In this document: one piece after another, positions 31,604 through 39,768 of the stretch
Layout of the letters: every line of letters begins with the position of its first letter
Position numbering within the stretch: position 1 is the first letter of the stretch
Assembly (NCBI RefSeq): GCF_000194155.1
Contig: NZ_GL877878.1
Coordinates: forward strand, 2,306,189 to 2,370,188
Direction of reading: 5' to 3'
Source: Saccharopolyspora spinosa NRRL 18395
GTDB taxonomy: Bacteria; Actinomycetota; Actinomycetes; Mycobacteriales; Pseudonocardiaceae
Length of the DNA: 64,000 nt
Made by a program: the position numbers and the translations under genes
Notes under the pieces: model-generated
The model's database searches: none
The model's input: only the letters and a program-made list of their open reading frames with translations
What the model was told of the DNA's origin: nothing

Positions 31604-32259
31604 TTTTTGCCCCTCCTGGGGATGATCGTAGTAAGCCGCAATCCTTGCGGAGTAACCTGCCACGCCGTTTCGAGCTGAAGGAACCCGCCAGGGCCAACAA
31701 AGAGCGAGTCTCGGATCTGATAGGTGCCATATTCGTCTGCAAAGGTCCGGATAATGTTCTCATCTGATCTTACTACGTGCTCCAAGTGCCGCTTCAGCGC
31801 AGCATGACCGTCTGGGGTGTCGAATATTCGAATACTGTTCAGTTCGTTGATCAGCTGCTTCGACCGGTTGGTGTTGTGCTTATTGGATCTCACTTTACCA
31901 AAGAAGTATTTGAACTTATCCCGGTCAATGATCGCACGATTTCGCTGCCCATTAGTCCCATTTGTTGATTTTGTCGAGTCGGTGAAACTTGTTGTGTCTG
32001 ATACTCCCAGGGTTTCGACCTTGTATTTTCCGATTCGCTCCTGTACGTCGACACATAAGCGAAGGGCGTTCCCGATTTCGACCGAAGCCTGCTGCCAGGT
32101 TTCCAGGACTTCCGCGATTTCGGGATCGTTGCTTTCAGATACGGTCGAGTATAAGACGTTCGTCGCTTCGTCAATGAGGGATGCGGCCTGATTTAACTAA
32201 ACAATAGAAAGGCGCTCTACAGCGAGGTCTAGGTTTCGTGCGATGTCGTCAACCGACAT
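31600..32259 (-). pseudogene. Polymorphic-toxin-like gene with one in-frame amber codon
   Basis: ATG 32259 has AAGGTGGG 4 nt upstream, and 219 codons read as one protein apart from TAG at 32197-32199 (codon 21). The N-terminal helical part (MSVDDIARNLDLAVERLSIV, stop, LNQAASLIDEATNVLYSTVS) looks like the helical export/packing domain of actinobacterial toxins. The basic C-terminal part is KFKYFFGKVRSNKHNTNRSK, EHVVRSDENIIRTFADEYGT, GGFLQLETAWQVTPQGLRLT. GTG 31893 inside could still start the C-terminal domain alone. It may be a pseudogene, a read-through case or a base-call error. Confidence 0.7.
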
Positions 32260-32653
32260 GCCCACCTTCTACGCTAGTCTGCTAACCCTTGGATAATAGC
32301 GATCACCGCAACAACCACAGTGGCAGCCCAGCAGAAATCCAGTCGCCGCCAGGCGGTAGCGAAACACCGCCGCCACCAGGCACCAAGCCGCAGCAGCAGG
32401 GCAGCCCAGCAGCACGGCAGCCAGCAGAGGAACAAGCACAGTCACCCAGCAGCAGCGAACCCCCGCAGCAACGAACCGCAGCCACACCCCATCCCCACCA
32501 CCACAACGCACCGTGACCAAGCCGCCACCCGGCAACGATCACGGTGCGTCACACGTGGGACGACTTTTAGAGGCGTGTCCGGGTTGAGTGCACTTGATCA
32601 AGCTCTACTCCCTAACCCGTTTCGCGCGAAATCGCCGGGCTCTGCGTGGTGGC
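32260..32653. other. 394-bp region with low-complexity CAG/CCA sequence
   Basis: From about 32315 to 32510 the sequence is rich in CAGCAG and CCACC units. The plus frame 32289-32516 would give a Pro/Gln-rich peptide and the minus frame a Val/Leu/Cys-rich one; neither has a good ribosome site, so I call no gene. Confidence 0.4.
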
Positions 32654-33076
32654 TCAGGCGTCGGTGCGGAAGGTGAAGCGGGCCTTGCCGACCCAGATCT
32701 CGTCGCCGTCGGTCAGCTCGGCGGACTCCACCGGCATCCGGTTCAGGTAGGTGCCGTTTAGCGAACCGCCGTCCACGAGGACGAACCGGCCGTCCCGGCG
32801 GCGCAGCTCGGCGTGCTGGCGCGAGACGGTGATGTCATCCACGACGATGTCGCATTCGCGGCCGCGCCCGATCGTGGTGCGCGGAGTGCTGATCGCGAAA
32901 CCGGTACCGGCGTCGGGCCCGCGGTTGATCACGAGCCTCGCACGGCCGCTTGGCTCCTCGGGCGCGCGCGGCGCCGGAATCGGCTGCGCCACTGCGGCGG
33001 GCACCGTCCAGGGCCGGGTCGGCTCGTCCAACTGGGTTCCGCTCGGTGCGGACGCGTCGATCCGGGTCTGGTTCAT
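32654..33076 (-). CDS. FHA-domain protein
   Basis: A 140-residue cytosolic protein with a C-terminal FHA domain: TIGRGRECDIVVDDITVSRQ, HAEL, and GGSLNGTYLNRMPVES, carrying the conserved Arg, Ser, His and Asn that bind phosphothreonine. The N-terminal 40 residues contain Thr/Pro-rich sequence (TRIDASAPSGTQLDEPTRPW) that could be a kinase target, as in GarA-like proteins. ATG 33076 is 7 nt after AAGGAG; two ATG codons just upstream are worse spaced. It likely links to Ser/Thr kinases elsewhere. Confidence 0.9.
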   Translation of the reverse strand: MNQTRIDASAPSGTQLDEPTRPWTVPAAVAQPIPAPRAPEEPSGRARLVINRGPDAGTGFAISTPRTTIGRGRECDIVVDDITVSRQHAELRRRDGRFVLVDGGSLNGTYLNRMPVESAELTDGDEIWVGKARFTFRTDA

Positions 33077-33214
33077 CATCATTCTCCTTACCAACAAGCA
33101 ACAACGCCGCTGCGGGCTGCGCGATCCAAGTGCGGCGGCTGAACCCAGAATGCCGAAGCCCGGACGCGAACGGCCAGGACCTTGGTCCTCACTTTTCAGA
33201 GTCCTCGGCCGGAA

Positions 33215-34276
33215 TCACTCGCGGTGCACGAGTTCGTGGGCCACGGCGTGGCAGGCGCCACGGCCGTCGGCGCGGGCGACGATCCGGTTCGCCTCGATGC
33301 GCACCGCGGTTTCGGTGGCGTCGCTGACCGCGGACACCCCTGCCGCCGCGGCGAGGGTGCCCGACGCGTCGCACACGACCTGCAGGCGGGGCAACGACGA
33401 AGCCGGGAATGCCTGGCGCAGGCAGCCGCACAGTTCGGCGATGGCCAGCCGCGCCAGCGGCGCTAATTCACCGGGATCGCTGGTGACCAGGGCGATGGTG
33501 ACCGCGGCCTCGGCGCGAACCGCTTCCTCGGCGGCGGAAAGCCGGTGCAGCCCGAGCACCGCAACCACGCCGTCACCGGTCAACCGCGCGGATTCGCCGC
33601 GCACGAGGTCGGTCGCTTCCGGTGGGGACCACGGCTCGTCGGTCGGTTGCGCCGGCGGGACGATCGGTGGCGGCGCCCAGAAGTCGTTGAGTGCCAACCC
33701 GGACAGGCGCTCACAAGCGCTGACGATGTCGAAGGGTTCGACGAAACCCGGTGCGGCGGCGGCCATTTGGCTCGCGCCGTGCAGCGTCGTAAGCACGATC
33801 TCCGCCAACCGCACCAGGCGGGCGGGCGGCGCTCCCGGCGGAACTTCCGGGGGCTGCAACCGTTCCAACGCGAGCGCGAGCAGGAGCGCATCCAGCTCAA
33901 TCAGCTGCGCGTAGGGGCGCTGCACCCGCTCATCAGCCAGGATTTCCGGCATCAACTCCGCGCCGAGGGGTCGCTCGTCTGGCAGACGCGCGACCCATGC
34001 GCGGGCGAGCGCACCGAGCGCGTCATGGGCATTGCGGCCCGACGACGGGTGCAGCGGCGCGGGCGCACGCTCGGCCAGGTCGGCCAGAACCGCGAAGTAG
34101 AGGGCCCGCTTGCCGGGAAAGTTGGAGTAGACCGCGCCGCGGGTGAGCTCGGCGCGCTCGGCGATGGCGTCGATCTTGGCGTCGCGGAAGCCGAGCTCGG
34201 CGAACTCGTCCCGGGCCGCGGCGAGCACCTTGCCGCGGTTGCGTTCCTGGGCTTCCGCCCTGCTGAGCCGAGCCAT
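33215..34276 (-). CDS. TetR-family transcriptional regulator with an extra C-terminal domain
   Basis: A 353-residue protein, longer than the usual 190-230. The TetR HTH is at the N-terminus: GKVLAAARDEFAELGFRDAK, IDAIAERAELTRGAVYSNFP. Residues about 70-210 look like a TetR ligand domain. The last 120 residues (VVAVLGLHRLSAAEEAVRAE onward) form an unassigned alpha/beta extension ending in VAHELVHRE. It is divergent from the P450 gene with 112 bp between and so probably represses it. Confidence 0.87.
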   Translation of the reverse strand: MARLSRAEAQERNRGKVLAAARDEFAELGFRDAKIDAIAERAELTRGAVYSNFPGKRALYFAVLADLAERAPAPLHPSSGRNAHDALGALARAWVARLPDERPLGAELMPEILADERVQRPYAQLIELDALLLALALERLQPPEVPPGAPPARLVRLAEIVLTTLHGASQMAAAAPGFVEPFDIVSACERLSGLALNDFWAPPPIVPPAQPTDEPWSPPEATDLVRGESARLTGDGVVAVLGLHRLSAAEEAVRAEAAVTIALVTSDPGELAPLARLAIAELCGCLRQAFPASSLPRLQVVCDASGTLAAAAGVSAVSDATETAVRIEANRIVARADGRGACHAVAHELVHRE

Positions 34277-34388
34277 CGTCCTCCCCCGAAGCGCACCTGA
34301 GCGGGTTGCCGTCCAACTCGATCCAAGATACCGTCACCACTCAAATGATGAGAACATCTGAAATGAACATCCGACTTTCGGAGGCCAC

Positions 34389-35579
34389 GTGACCAGCCAA
34401 GATGTGACGGTTCCCGAGATCGACCTGACGACGCCCGAGGTGCTCAACGACCCGTTCGCGGCCTATGGGCGCGCCCGGGAACGTTCGCCGCTGGCACGGC
34501 TGCTGGTCCCCGGTCTCAACCCGATGTGGGCCGTTCTCCGCTATCACGACGCCAAGGCTGCGCTGACCGATGCCCGTTTGGAGCTCACCGGCGACAGCTT
34601 CGCCATGCGGCCTGACGTGCCCGAGGACTGCCTGCCCTACATGCGGACCATGCAGGAGATGGAAGGGCCGGAGCACACCCGGCTGCGCAGGCTGGTCGCG
34701 CCAGCGTTCACCGCCCGCCGAGCCGCCGAGTTCCGGCCGCGCATCGAAACGATCGTCGAGGCCCTGCTGGACGACCTGCCCGACGGCGGCGAAGTGGACC
34801 TGCTGCCGCACTTCGCCCGACCGCTGCCGATGGCCGTGATCTGCGAACTGGTCGGCATCCCCGAATCGGACCGGCCGAAGTGGCGGGAGTACGGCGCCCA
34901 CGTCGCCGCCGGTTACGGTCCGGGGCTCGCCGAGTCGATCCCCGGCATCATCGCGGGCGCGAAGGCGGCGGTCGCGGCGCGGCGGGCCGAGCCCGGCGAC
35001 GACCTGGTCTCGCAACTGATCCGAGCCCAGGACGAAGACGGCCACCGGCTCAGCGACGCAGAACTGGTCACCCTGATCTGGAACGTCGTCCTGGCGGGCC
35101 AGACACCGACGAACCTCATCGCCAACGGCGTCCACGCCCTGCTCTCCCACCCCGACCAGCTCGCCGCACTGCGCGTGAACCCCGACCTCATGCCCCACGC
35201 GGTGGAAGAGCTGATGCGCTGGTGCGGCCCGCAACTGCTGACGATCCCGCGCTTCCCACGCGAGGACGTCGAGATCTCCGGCATGCGGATCGGCAAGGGC
35301 CAGCCGGTGACGGTCGTGATCGCGTCGGCCAACCACGACCCGCGGGTGTTCCCCGAAGCCGACCGGCTCGACGTCAACCGCCCCGCCGGGCCCCCGCACC
35401 TGGGTTTCGCGCACGGCGCTCACTTTTGCCTCGGCGCCGCGCTAGCCCGAACCCAAACCGAGGTAGCGCTTTCCGTCCTGCTGGGCCGATTCCCGAACCT
35501 GGAGCCAACGCCCAAGGGCGTACAACACCTTCCCGACCCGGGCACCCGGCGCCTGAAAACCCTGCCCGTGACCCTCTGA
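34389..35579 (+). CDS. Cytochrome P450
   Basis: A 396-residue soluble bacterial P450 of CYP107/CYP105 character. The haem-binding loop is GFAHGAHFCLGAALAR, with ELMR as the ExxR pair and EGPEHTRLRRLVAPAF as the C-helix. The I-helix reads NVVLAGQTPTNLIANGVHAL, so the usual acid-alcohol pair (AGxD/ET) is replaced by AGQTPT. GTG 34389 follows GGAGG at 5 nt. No ferredoxin gene is adjacent. The divergent TetR gene suggests substrate-inducible expression. Confidence 0.93.
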   Translation: MTSQDVTVPEIDLTTPEVLNDPFAAYGRARERSPLARLLVPGLNPMWAVLRYHDAKAALTDARLELTGDSFAMRPDVPEDCLPYMRTMQEMEGPEHTRLRRLVAPAFTARRAAEFRPRIETIVEALLDDLPDGGEVDLLPHFARPLPMAVICELVGIPESDRPKWREYGAHVAAGYGPGLAESIPGIIAGAKAAVAARRAEPGDDLVSQLIRAQDEDGHRLSDAELVTLIWNVVLAGQTPTNLIANGVHALLSHPDQLAALRVNPDLMPHAVEELMRWCGPQLLTIPRFPREDVEISGMRIGKGQPVTVVIASANHDPRVFPEADRLDVNRPAGPPHLGFAHGAHFCLGAALARTQTEVALSVLLGRFPNLEPTPKGVQHLPDPGTRRLKTLPVTL

Positions 35580-35734
35580 ATCCGCATAACGACCGGCCCC
35601 AGCGTGCCGTTCCGCGACAAGCACGATCAGCAAGTCCTCAACGCGCATGCTGGGCTCCAGAACCAAAGTCGCGATGCCCGAGGCGGTTGCCAAACTCTCA
35701 ACTCACCAGGCATGAGCGCACCGCAAGAAAATGG

Positions 35735-36234
35735 CGATCACGGGTGGTCAGTCCTTATGCCGCGCAGCGCAAGAAGATGCGGGAACTCCTCAGCGGGAGG
35801 CCCGAGGTGCGGGTCGGGACCATGCACACCTTCCAGGGCGGGGAACGCGATGTGATCGTGCTGTCCCCCACCCTCTCGCAGAACGCCAAGCGGCAGTCCG
35901 TCCGGCGCCTGGCGGAAAACCAGAACCTCTGGAACGTGGCGTTCGCCCGCGCGACCTCGCGACTGGTCGTCGTCGGTGACGCGACTCGGTGACATGACAC
36001 CAAGGGACTGCTCAGGACACTGCTCGCCCAAGCAGAGAACGCAGGTCTCCGGAACGCCAACGATCTCGACACGACGAGCCACTCGCCAGGCTGCACCAGT
36101 GCCTCGTCGTGCGGAGCACAGCGACCGCCCCGTCCAGGAGCTCATGCTTGCCGCGACCGATGGAGAGGTCGTCCGGATCCCGGTCTGGCGCTGCCTCTCC
36201 GACCCCGCAGAACTGCTGGCCGATCTCGGATGCT
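35735..36234 (+). pseudogene. Remnant of an SF1 helicase/ATPase C-terminus with frameshifts
   Basis: From about 35740 the frame reads VVSPYAAQRKKMRELLSGRP, VGTMHTFQGGERDVIVLSPT, NLWNVAFARATSRLVVVGDA and stops at 35992. These are motifs V and VI of superfamily 1 DNA/RNA helicases. Beyond the stop, other frames continue the family's end: KGLLRTLLAQAENAGLRNA, and near the end VRIPVWRCLSDPAELLADLG. So the C-terminus is broken by at least two frame changes, and no N-terminal part exists. Confidence 0.72.
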
Positions 36235-36269
36235 GACCAGCGACCGATTCTGCAGGCCCCAGCGAGTCG

Positions 36270-36860
36270 TCAGGGTTTCGCCGCGTTCGCGGCTATCTCG
36301 CGGGCGAAGACGGCGGCCGGTTCAACGGCTTGACCGGGTGGGATCGGGGTCGTGTTGCCGGCCGCGTCCACATCTACTCCGGCGAAGGACATTTTGAGGT
36401 TCAGGTTGCCGACGACGATGATGTAGTCGACGCCTTCGCTCGTGTTGCTTCGCACCGCGTACTCGCCGAAGCCCAGCACCCGCTCGAAGTGGTTCGGCGA
36501 GTCCCCGCTCAGCCGGTCCAGTTCTTCCAGCGCCCCGTTGGCTCCGGACCTCGCGTCGTTGCTCCGGTGCAGGCTTACGTGCAGGGACAGCTTCCGTTCG
36601 AGCGGATGAGCGCCTTCGGAACCCAGATCACGGTAGGTCCACGAACAGTATCCGGTGGTTTCAACCGCGATCGTGTCAGTCTCGTACGGCGTGCCGATCA
36701 GTTGGCCTGCCATCACCGGCGAGACCAGATCGCAAATCTGCGGTAGCACCTTGAACCGATCATCGTCCGGATCGAAGCCCGGGTTTCCGGCGCAGCCCGC
36801 CACGAGCAGGCCCATCAACGTCATCACCGCAACCGACCGCTGCAGGGTCGAGATCTTCAT
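36270..36860 (-). CDS. Lipoprotein, DUF3558-like
   Basis: A 196-residue exported lipoprotein: signal peptide MKISTLQRSVAVMTLMGLLV and lipobox LVAGC at residue 23. The mature part has ICDLVSPVMAGQLIGTP and a TGYCSWTY segment, typical of the actinobacterial DUF3558 family, often found beside type VII secretion genes. ATG 36860 overlaps the stop of the upstream gene (ATGA) with AAGGTC before it. It is last in a five-gene minus-strand operon. Confidence 0.85.
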   Translation of the reverse strand: MKISTLQRSVAVMTLMGLLVAGCAGNPGFDPDDDRFKVLPQICDLVSPVMAGQLIGTPYETDTIAVETTGYCSWTYRDLGSEGAHPLERKLSLHVSLHRSNDARSGANGALEELDRLSGDSPNHFERVLGFGEYAVRSNTSEGVDYIIVVGNLNLKMSFAGVDVDAAGNTTPIPPGQAVEPAAVFAREIAANAAKP

Positions 36861-37513
36861 TTCGGTCTGACCTTCCAATCACTGGGTTCCGAGGCAGCGG
36901 CGGGGAGTGGCTCCGGAATCTTCAAATCCGCGGCGACTTGCGCTATTTCCACCCCGGAGCGCCGGAAATCAGCCATGACCTGAACCACCCGTTCGGCCGT
37001 CGACGTCATCTGCCTGACGAAGTTCGCGAGCGCCTGGAGCACTTCGTCGGCGACGTCGAAGATGGTTTCGTGGATCCTGGCGATGAGCCCACCGGTCAGG
37101 CTGATGACCTCGGCCGCCGTGTTCCCGATCAAGCCGATGGCTATCTTGTACGCCTCCGTTATGTGGTCCCGCATGTCCAACAGCTTCTTGCTGAATCGGT
37201 CGAAGAGGCCCGCGGTGTCCTGCATTACCTTCACCACGTGGTCCAGGTAGGCGATGTACGCCTCGGAGGCAGCGCCCGTCCAGCTGGCCGCAATCGCCGT
37301 GCGGGCGTTGGTGACCGTCTCGTCGGCTTGGAGCAGCTCGGCCTTGGCTGTCGGCGACCAGAGTCTGGCGATGCCCAGAACAGCTTCGGGATGACCGAGC
37401 CAGTCGCGGACTTCGTTGACGATGCGGACGATCACGTCCTGCCCGGTCTTCTCGGCATACTCGATGATCTTGGCTGCCTGTTCCTCTGGGAAGGGCGGGT
37501 TGGCGGCGGTCAT
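36857..37513 (-). CDS. WXG100-superfamily-like type VII secretion-associated protein
   Basis: A 218-residue, nearly all-helical protein with a WXG-type turn in AIAASWTGAASEAYIAYLDH. The N-terminus is NPPFPEEQAAKIIEYAEKTG, the middle KVMQDTAGLFDRFSKKLLDM and the C-terminal tail is proline-rich. Such proteins are type VII (ESX-like) substrates or accessory factors. It is the fourth gene of the operon; the lipoprotein gene overlaps its stop. The secretion core (EccC, EccB etc.) is not in this window. Confidence 0.7.
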   Translation of the reverse strand: MTAANPPFPEEQAAKIIEYAEKTGQDVIVRIVNEVRDWLGHPEAVLGIARLWSPTAKAELLQADETVTNARTAIAASWTGAASEAYIAYLDHVVKVMQDTAGLFDRFSKKLLDMRDHITEAYKIAIGLIGNTAAEVISLTGGLIARIHETIFDVADEVLQALANFVRQMTSTAERVVQVMADFRRSGVEIAQVAADLKIPEPLPAAASEPSDWKVRPK

Positions 37514-37536
37514 GCGGATTCCTTCCGATGCGGGCG

Positions 37537-37845
37537 CTACCGAAGATGTCCGAACTGGGCGACGATCTCCTGTTGCCGGCGTTCCTGATCGTCGGCGACC
37601 GCTCGCAGGGCCTCGGCGGCGCTGTGGAGGTTGTCCGCTCCCTTACGCAGTCCCAGTTCAAGGTCCGCCGCCGCCTCGTTGCAGCTGAGCACGATCCCGT
37701 CCTGCTTGCCGAGCAGGCCGAGGTCGTCCGAAGCGAGCAAGTTTCCGTTGACCGCGTGGAGTGCGTTTCGCCAACGACTTTCGGCCTCCGACAGGAGAAT
37801 CACGTTCGTGCGCAACGCTTCGATGATGACCTCGAATCCGGACAT
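37537..37845 (-). CDS. Small helical ESX-associated protein
   Basis: A 102-residue alpha-helical protein (SGFEVIIEALRTNVILLSEA, WRNALHAVNGNLLASDDLGL, LHSAAEALRAVADDQERRQQ). It resembles the EspC/DUF2580-type small proteins of actinobacterial type VII loci in size and helix pattern. It is the third gene of the operon, about 3 nt after the preceding gene. It probably pairs with the WXG-like protein as a helical hairpin. Confidence 0.65.
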   Translation of the reverse strand: MSGFEVIIEALRTNVILLSEAESRWRNALHAVNGNLLASDDLGLLGKQDGIVLSCNEAAADLELGLRKGADNLHSAAEALRAVADDQERRQQEIVAQFGHLR

Positions 37846-37848
37846 CCC

Positions 37849-38142
37849 TCACCTCCGCGCCTTCAATGCCTGCTGCCGGACGGCCGCGGCGCGCCGCTCC
37901 GCGCGCGCCAATGCCTCGACCACCTGGTTTCCGAGAGCTTTCTCCGTGGTGTAGCGGAGTTTGTCGTGTTCCAAACTGATGTCGACGAGTTCTCCGTACC
38001 CGTTAACGGCGAGCTCACCAAGGTCGCCGCCAATCGTTTCCACCACCGTCTCGGCCACCAGGCGCCGACTGGCCGCTTGCACTGCCGCGGTCCGCTGCTG
38101 GATTTCCGCGAGCAGGTTCTCGATTTCGTGCATCGAAGCCAT
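37849..38142 (-). CDS. YbaB/EbfC-like protein, copy 2
   Basis: A 97-residue protein with the YbaB helix-sheet-helix layout: ENLLAEIQQRTAAVQAASRR, TIGGDLGELAVNGYGELVDI, then a C-terminal helix rich in Arg/Ala (ALARAERRAAAVRQQAL). YbaB proteins bind DNA as nucleoid proteins, and diverged ones are common in ESX-linked operons. ATG 38142 shares TGATG with the upstream stop; GTG 38145 is an alternative start. Confidence 0.72.
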   Translation of the reverse strand: MASMHEIENLLAEIQQRTAAVQAASRRLVAETVVETIGGDLGELAVNGYGELVDISLEHDKLRYTTEKALGNQVVEALARAERRAAAVRQQALKARR

Positions 38143-38468
38143 CACTGCCCGCCCGCCAAGTCGGGCGCCACCTTCTTGAACGCCTGCGAGGCGGCTTCAG
38201 ATGCCCGCGAACGAGCATTTCCAATGGCATCTTTGATTTCCGCAGCGACCGTCTCAGGATAGATGCTGCGGAGAGCCCCACCCCGGATCGCGATTTCCGT
38301 TACGGTCCCGTTGCCCAGACAGGTCGCGACCACCCGACCCGAACCGGATCGCCCGCTGAAATTATGGCTTTCGTGCTCGTCCCGCGCTCGGCGGATCACC
38401 TTGGCCCGTTGGTCCAGGTCATCTGCTGCTCGGCGTAGCGCTTCGAAGTCGACTCGATGCGTCCCCAC
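38142..38468 (-). CDS. YbaB/EbfC-like protein, copy 1
   Basis: A 108-residue protein, first gene of the operon: DFEALRRAADDLDQRAKVIR, VVATCLGNGTVTEIAIRGGA, VAAEIKDAIGNARSRASEAA. It has the same fold as its neighbour, so the two may form a heterodimer. GTG 38468 is chosen because GGGGAG lies 5 nt upstream; a longer frame to 38573 adds unlike residues. Confidence 0.72.
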   Translation of the reverse strand: MGTHRVDFEALRRAADDLDQRAKVIRRARDEHESHNFSGRSGSGRVVATCLGNGTVTEIAIRGGALRSIYPETVAAEIKDAIGNARSRASEAASQAFKKVAPDLAGGQ

Positions 38469-38896
38469 AAGCTCTCCCCAGAATTCCCGATGGATTTGCG
38501 GTGACTCATTCTGGAGGCTATCGACATTTGGACACGGGGCGGACCACACCCGAGAACTCGGTCCGCATTTCACTCGAACAGTTTAGCCCGATCAACTGAA
38601 AACTACCCTCGATGGAATAACCATATAGAACACCCGGTGCAACCCCGCCACCCGTTCGGATTAACTCGACATCCTCAATCGAGGCACCAGGCATCGTTGG
38701 CGTTCTGCCAATGCAGACAGCAGGACTGCGGCGAACGCTATCAATTCGAAGAGTTCAATCCAACGATCGGGTGCAATTTTACACCCGATCAACGAATCGC
38801 AATTGAGATAATTTCGAAACCCATTCGAGAAAACGGGGAGTTTCGCCCGCAACAACGTTGGGAATATGCCACAAGGCAGGCCACCGAACGAGCGAT
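38469..38896. other. 428-bp AT-richer region upstream of the ESX-associated operon
   Basis: No gene is convincing. Base composition is clearly lower in GC than the flanks, especially 38740-38830. It should contain the promoter of the YbaB-like operon near 38590. Confidence 0.45.
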
Positions 38897-38933
38897 GGCC
38901 CGGATTCATCCCGGTTCGGGATGAATCCGGGCC
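38897..38933. terminator. Perfect 17-bp hairpin downstream of the ABC transporter operon
   Basis: Arms 38897-38913 (GGCCCGGATTCATCCCG) and 38917-38933 are perfectly complementary with a GTT loop. It lies 14 bp past the stop of the last minus-strand gene, so it is a strong candidate terminator. Confidence 0.8.
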
Positions 38934-38946
38934 GCTACCGGACGGA

Positions 38947-39768
38947 TTACTTCACCGCGCCCATCGACAGGCCTCGGACCAGGTGGTTCTGGGCGAACCA
39001 GCCGACGATCATCACCGGTAGCGAAGCCAGCAGGGCCGCCGCCGAGAGCTGCGCCCAGTACAGGCCCTCGCTGGTGATGAAGCCGACGAGGAAGACCGGG
39101 ACCGTGCCCGCCTGCGCCGCCGTCAGGTTCACCGCGTAGAAGAACTCCGTCCAGGAGAAGATGACGCAGATCAGCGCCGTGGCCGCGATTCCCGGGGCCA
39201 CCACCGGCAGGATGACCTTGAACAGCAGGGTCGGCAGGGTCGCTCCGTCGACCCGGCCGGCTTCCACCATCTCCGTTGGCACTTCCAGGAAGAACGAACG
39301 CATCATCCAGATCGCCAGCGGCAGGTTCATCGCCGTGTAAAGGATCACCAGCGCCCAGACGTTGTCCAGCAGCTTCAGGTTCTGCGAGATCACGTACAGC
39401 GGGATGATCGCCGCGACGATCGGCAACATCTTGGTGGACAGGAAGAAGCCGAGCGCGTCGCGGGTGCCGGGCACCGCCGAGATCGACAGCGCGTACGCCG
39501 CCGGGACCGCCATCAGCAGCACCAGCAGCGTCGACACCACCGTGACGAACGCGGAATTTCCCAGGTACGGCAGGAAACCGCGCTCCAGGATGCCCGCGAA
39601 CTGGTCCAGCGTCGGGGTGAACACCAGGCGCGGCGGATCGGTGTAGGCGTCGGCTTCCTGCTTGAACGCCGTGAGCACCATCCACAGCAGCGGGAAGACG
39701 AACAGGATCGCGACCAGCCAGGTGAACGCGGTCAGCGCCCACTGGCCGACGGGGTTTCCGGTACGCAT
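38947..39768 (-). CDS. ABC sugar/polyol transporter permease 2 (MalG-like)
   Basis: A 273-residue inner-membrane permease with six helices, the second permease of a carbohydrate-uptake (CUT1) importer. The EAA loop that docks the ATPase reads EAGRVDGATLPTLLFKVILP. Helices include FTWLVAILFVFPLLWMVLTA near the start. ATG 39768 overlaps the stop of the first permease as TGATG. It is last in the operon of dehydrogenase, binding protein and two permeases; no ATPase gene is present. Confidence 0.93.
   Translation of the reverse strand: MRTGNPVGQWALTAFTWLVAILFVFPLLWMVLTAFKQEADAYTDPPRLVFTPTLDQFAGILERGFLPYLGNSAFVTVVSTLLVLLMAVPAAYALSISAVPGTRDALGFFLSTKMLPIVAAIIPLYVISQNLKLLDNVWALVILYTAMNLPLAIWMMRSFFLEVPTEMVEAGRVDGATLPTLLFKVILPVVAPGIAATALICVIFSWTEFFYAVNLTAAQAGTVPVFLVGFITSEGLYWAQLSAAALLASLPVMIVGWFAQNHLVRGLSMGAVK

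Noticed and set aside
32269..32535. Hydrophobic minus-strand frame
   Set aside because: Arises from CAG/CCA-rich low-complexity DNA; no ribosome site.
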